This document shows positions 59,607-64,000 of a stretch of 64,000 bases of DNA, one piece after another. The notes under the pieces were generated by a model. That model had not been told where the DNA came from, did not search any database, and was given only the letters and a program-made list of their open reading frames with translations. How positions within the stretch are numbered: the stretch's first letter is position 1; every line of letters starts with the position of its first letter. Origin of the DNA: Macrotrachela quadricornifera (taxonomy: Eukaryota; Rotifera; Eurotatoria; Philodinida; Philodinidae); the NCBI GenBank assembly GCA_022393335.1, contig JAJEKB010021269.1, forward strand, positions 523,894-587,893, given 5' to 3'. A program made the position numbers and the translations under genes.

Positions 59607-62600
59607 ATGCTACTGATAAGTTTTTTTAGGTCTGGCAGTTGTTATTGGTTGTCATCGGATGACCCATCGGTCACTGCGAGTAAGAGAAAAAAGAAGCGTC
59701 AAACGAATAACTCTTTTCAGAAACCATATATCTCTCATTTAGACCAAGATTTAATGAATATCTGCCCCTCTTCTTTCGTTACTGAAGAGGAGGAACAGGC
59801 TATTCTCGATTATGCATCCGAATTATTTTCAAGTTCATCAGAATCTGAAGCATCGTCAAGTTATAATAACTTTCCAAACGATGAACCTTTTGCATCACCA
59901 TCCTTTACGATTTCTCCTGCAGTACAAGCTGAGAATCCAGCAACCTTAGTTAAAGAAAATGTCACTCGGTTATCTCCTCAATCATCATCGTCAACTATGT
60001 CCAAGATGATCTTGGTTTCTCACTTACCCCTCACTGTAGGTAATCAATGGCTTCGTACAATGTTTCCAGGATGTCGCAAGATAGTCTTCAAGAAAAACTC
60101 CTGGAACAAGAACCTCAAGTTGTAGAAGCGTTAGTATTGAATTATGAGTTATTTTCTTTATCCTAACTAGATCTGCGTTTATTGAACATCGAAATTACAT
60201 TGATGCTCAGAGAAACTTATCCATGTTCCTTGCCTCACCCCCCTCAAATCCAATGCTCTCCGGTATTCAAGCCCGCTACGCAACAGAAAAGAAGGAGTCA
60301 AAATTAAAGTCCATTTCTTATTCGGAGAAAGGTGAGTTTCGAATCTGGCTGAACTAATTCCGATTTTCATATATTTTTTATAATCTTGCTTGAAAATGAT
60401 TATTATTGGTGAGATTTACATTCATGTTCCTTTTCATAATGGAAGGATGAGTTTCTAGAAGTTTTTGATTGATTGGATTGTTCCTAATTCAGAATTATTG
60501 TACCATAGCTCCGATCGATGCAATAAAGTGGCAAGGCTGATGACAAAGATATGCAGTTTTCATTCTATAAGATTGATTCCAGTTTCGACTAATCAAACTA
60601 GGTTCATTTTTTCTAACGATTAACCAATACCTGTTATATGTCGCGCAGGATGAACATTTGCTAAATTATAATAGACAGATGTTCTGGTGTGTGACCAAAA
60701 ACCCATTCTTTATTTCTGAATAAATAGTTAACTTCTTGACTCGTGCAATTATATCAAATCAGTATTTTCAATCGATTGCTTTGCTATGTTCCTTTGCGAA
60801 TGGTGTCCGTTTCTAATAGAGGATAAAGACATAATGAGTCTTCCTTTTAGGTTTCTTGTCGTCAATTGAGAGTAGTTGCTTTGTCTTATTCTAGCCAACC
60901 CAACTTATCTTCTAATCTTCCAAAAAGAAGTTAGAAATAATCTGATTGACTTTCGATATGGGAAGTTATTGTTCTTGTAGCAAGAAACAAACAGCTGCTT
61001 GCTTAGTTCTTACTTGGTAATCAGTAGCTAATGTCGCTGACTATCATCAGATTGCCTGAAAGGAAGCAAGAAGAGCTGATTGGTTGCAACGAGAACTAGT
61101 TGTACGGTGTATGAATTGCATACATTCTGCTAGCTGACTTGCCACTTTTATAACTCAATAAGTAATACGATACAGTCATTTTGGGTGGGATACAATCAGA
61201 TGACTCAAAAAATTGTGAGAACTCGTTCTTTTTTTATGAAAAACAGCATTATCTCAAGTCATATCAATGAATATCATTTTCCATTACAACTTCAACAAAT
61301 TGCAACTGCGATTGTAACCCATTAGGATAAATTCTAAAATTGCAACTCATAAGAATTGAAGTTGGGTCGCCTTTAACGTATAGAACTACAATATCTGTAT
61401 ATCTTTTACCAATGAGTGTTAAACGATTTCTGATTAATTGTATGCTAGAGAGAAAAGTTATCATCATCCACTAGTTGTATTATCGAATAACAGAAAACTT
61501 GTCAACTGGATTTTCGCTCAAAGAGAGCTTATTTGATGAAAACGATAATTTTTTATAAAGTTTAACGAAAAACATTCAGAGATGAGGAATTCGAAGCCAT
61601 ATGTAATTTGTCATATTTTCAAGTCCATTTTTCGAGCTCATGAAAGCTTAGATTGAGTAAATACCAAAATTGGGTAGAATATCACTGAACGTATTGAAAA
61701 TTTATCTACATAGGCTGAATAAAAAACCCAGATTATGTCTACTGTAAGACATTTTAAAGTGCAGAAATATAATAATTTCCTCTTGTCAAAATATCTTCAG
61801 AATATCTCCGTTCTTTCACGTTGTTTGATGATGCAACTGATTGAAAACAACAACTACGATTTCCTAGAATTTAATTAAATACACATCGCTTATTGTTTAT
61901 CATTTAGTCGGAAAATGGAGATAGAAATAGTAATAATAAATGTGATACTTCTACTGGCTTACGAGGGAACCACCCGAGGTGATAAAAAGCTTTTTGGTCG
62001 AGGATATGATGGTTAGATAGGGCATAGTTGGGAGTGGTATACCCTAGATTAATTCGTGCCCAAGTTGAGATCTGGTTGAGATATCGAATTTTTACTCGAA
62101 TTTGCCTATAGGACCCCATCTTCCCCATAAAATCAAAGTTTTGAATTTTGGGGTGAGACTTTGCCCACATCAAGACCTCAGCCAGAGTAGTTCATCCACA
62201 AAGTTTCAGAGTTTTTGGACTAAGCATTCTCGAGATATAATGTTTTCAAAATATCCATGTATACAAAAATACGTGTAAAAACTGTGTTTATGTTAATAGG
62301 CTCATATCTCGGGAATGCTTAGTCCAAAAATTCTGAAACTTTGTGGATGAACTACTCTGGCTGAGGTCTTGATATGGGCAAAGTCTCCCCCAAAATTCAA
62401 AACTTTGATTTTATGGGGAAGATGGAGTTCTATAGGCAAATTCGAGTAAAAATTCGATATCTCAACCAGATCTCCACTTGGGCACGAATTAATCTAGGGT
62501 ATACCACTCCCAACTATGCCCTATCTAACCATCATATCCTCGACCAAAAAGCTTTTTATCACCTCGGGTGATTTCCTCGTTAGAGTGAGGAGAGCAAATA

Positions 62601-62976
62601 ACTAATTGTTTCTTCGACTAATATAGGCCCATACAGTGATTGTGATCTTCATGTGGGTCAAATTCCTGGTTCGGTCAGTCGTGACCAGTTGGAACAGCTC
62701 TTTCCTCAAGCGACTTCGATCAATTATCGACCGGGTAAAATCACAGGCAACCAAATTAAACTCGGGTATGATATTGCTAATAGTGTTATATTACAACTTT
62801 CTACGTTTGTTTTCGCTAATATTAGATTTGCCTTTCTTCATTTTGATGATATTCTTGCAGCTTCTCAAGTGATAGAACACAAAGACCAGTATCACATTTA
62901 CAATCAATTTCTTTCAATTTCCTACAAACTCTTGAGCAAGACGACACCCGAGATCGATTCCGATGGACAATCATAA
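59607..62976 (+). CDS. RNA-binding protein with two RRM domains
   Basis: Four exons join in frame to 321 residues: 59607-60121, 60171-60331, 62627-62765 and 62826-62976. Splicing GG|A across the last 60-bp intron recreates the RNP1 motif KLGFAFLHF, and TT|A across the first (49 bp, donor GTAGAA) gives KLSAFIEH of the first domain. Order: basic stretch KRKKKRQ (about 29-35), acidic/Ser-rich region with TEEEEQAILDYASELFSSSS, RRM1 from MILVSHLPLTVGNQWLRTMF, then RRM2 from CDLHVGQIPGSVSRDQLEQL, ending SDGQS. RNP2 of RRM2 is LHVGQI. Intron 2 is 2,295 bp, far longer than other introns here, and contains a complete foldback element (61959-62583). The start is uncertain: a TTTTTTTAG acceptor at 59630 would also allow an upstream exon. 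Likely a nuclear RNA-processing protein; exact role unknown. Confidence 0.82.
61959..62583. repeat. foldback element 9, inside an RRM-gene intron
   Basis: Ends are TACGAGGGAACCACCCGAGG and the mirror of TAACGAGGAAATCACCCGAGG-like sequence. Arms of about 275 bp are over 90% identical (CTTTTTGGTCGAGGATATGA with TCATATCCTCGACCAAAAAG; ATAGGGCATAGTTGGGAGTG with CACTCCCAACTATGCCCTAT). The loop near 62240-62295 is about 55 bp. Mirror similarity stops sharply at both ends and both ends carry TA. The two 65-89-codon open frames in the arms are the same sequence seen twice. Confidence 0.92.
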
Positions 62977-64000
62977 TTATATGACGTTCTGTTTAGAAAC
63001 TGTTCTAATCATCATCTTTATTTTTCTTTTGTATGATATACTCTAACAAGCGATATGTGCAAGATCTCTTCACATATTTCGAATAATAAAATTCTAGTGT
63101 ATATTACACAGAAGAGGTACCGATAAGTACTGGAGTAATAAAAATCGCAATGAACGGACATTAAAGAAGTACAATAGTATGCTTCTCCTGAAGTTGGTTG
63201 TTGACTGCTCAAGATCTCTTCTACCACATTCAAAGATGATTTGGCAAATATTTTCAGATAGGAATAGACGTATCAGTATTTATTTTATTTTGTATTATAC
63301 TATATAATAATAGATACGAATGCTTTCGAAGGAGTTCACACTTCATTTATTCACATTGTCAATAGTGGTTTCAGTAGTAATTATAAATGTTTCTAGGAGT
63401 ATTATTTCGCAGATTTAATAATGGTCTTGCTTGTACGATTTGATGTCTCTGTCATAATAGTAAGATTTTTGTCGTTGTTAATATATGCTATAGCTGCCGT
63501 TTCAATCATTTGTTTTTGCTTTATAGCCACGAAAAATAATAGCTCTGATCATCTTCAGTCTATTCTATGACGAGAAATGTGGTTAGGGGTTGTTGACAGG
63601 TCTGAACAACAGTATTGTTTGACGAACTGAGTTCATTTTACATAATTGTTTAATTCTAGCTGAATAAAGTATGTATAACTTTTCGGCATCGATATCAGAA
63701 TAGTAACTATCATTTTTTAAGGGTATTAAGAGCGCTACTCCTAACTTTACTATGATCACTACGAAACTATGTCTGTGATATGTTAAGAATTACTTAGAGA
63801 AAATATATCTATAACTCTTCCATTCTTATCTATACCTATATTACTGCCACACCAGTAGTTCACTATTTATGAATTAAAAGTTTCGAAAACATTCGATGAA
63901 CTAAAAATTCATAACTTTTTTTATCTCTTTATTCTCCTTTATTGGCAACATTTCTGTCGATATTTTACAAGTAGATGCTGAGTTTTGTGTGTATACAACA
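62977..64000. other. 3' flank of the RRM gene, gene-free
   Basis: No gene, RNA or repeat could be supported to the window end. Confidence 0.4.

Noticed and set aside
61904..62571. Two similar open frames of 89 and 65 codons
   Set aside because: They are the two arms of foldback element 9 read on opposite strands.

Overview
The window looks like a piece of a bdelloid rotifer nuclear genome, probably from a repeat-rich lineage. It is very AT-rich. The protein genes are split by short spliceosomal introns of about 48-160 bp that I could join in frame. One gene (228-2202, minus) has the sequence style of a large secreted protein family that I know from bdelloids. A single-exon gene of bacterial type (CadD-like cadmium transporter, 17469-18296) fits the heavy horizontal gene acquisition known in that group. 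The species assignment is inference.

Supported genes, left to right: a secreted bdelloid-type protein running off the left edge (228-2202, -); an intermediate filament protein with rod and lamin-tail domain in six exons (5223-7179, -); the CadD-like transporter (17469-18296, -); a membrane-anchored VOC/glyoxalase-fold protein (19649-20668, -); a secreted protein of unknown function (22592-23703, +); a rhomboid intramembrane protease (27096-28120, +); a 63-residue secreted peptide (28794-29060, -); a six-exon membrane-anchored protein with a furin-like site (30019-31621, -); a KDM4-like JmjN/JmjC protein in which all iron ligands appear to be lost (52446-53444, +); and a protein with two RRM domains (59607-62976, +). 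Broken genes include a possible RING-finger gene (about 9.4 kb), a piggyBac-like transposase C-terminus (33.6 kb), an unknown small gene (34 kb) and a mariner transposase (37.4-38.2 kb).

The rest is dominated by inverted repeats. I count eleven hairpin-shaped (foldback) elements of about 0.2-1 kb, each reading into its own reverse complement, plus one palindrome of about 3 kb (56.1-59.1 kb). Several end in TA plus short terminal inverted repeats of Tc1/mariner type. A separate non-autonomous element at 16141-17046 has TTAA ends of piggyBac type. A pair of related 0.9-kb repeats lies in opposite orientation at 18.7-19.6 and 23.8-24.8 kb and encloses the VOC and secreted-protein genes. A degenerate tandem array (about 300-bp unit) lies at 54.5-55.4 kb. 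One foldback element sits inside the long second intron of the RRM gene, and another interrupts one copy of a duplicated segment whose other copy, at 39.3 kb, still shows the unoccupied site.

No operon-like organisation is evident; the genes look independent. No convincing tRNA, rRNA, CRISPR or telomeric repeat was seen. All coordinates of exon joins were derived by eye from GT/AG sites and reading-frame continuity; repeat boundaries are approximate unless a terminal motif is given.
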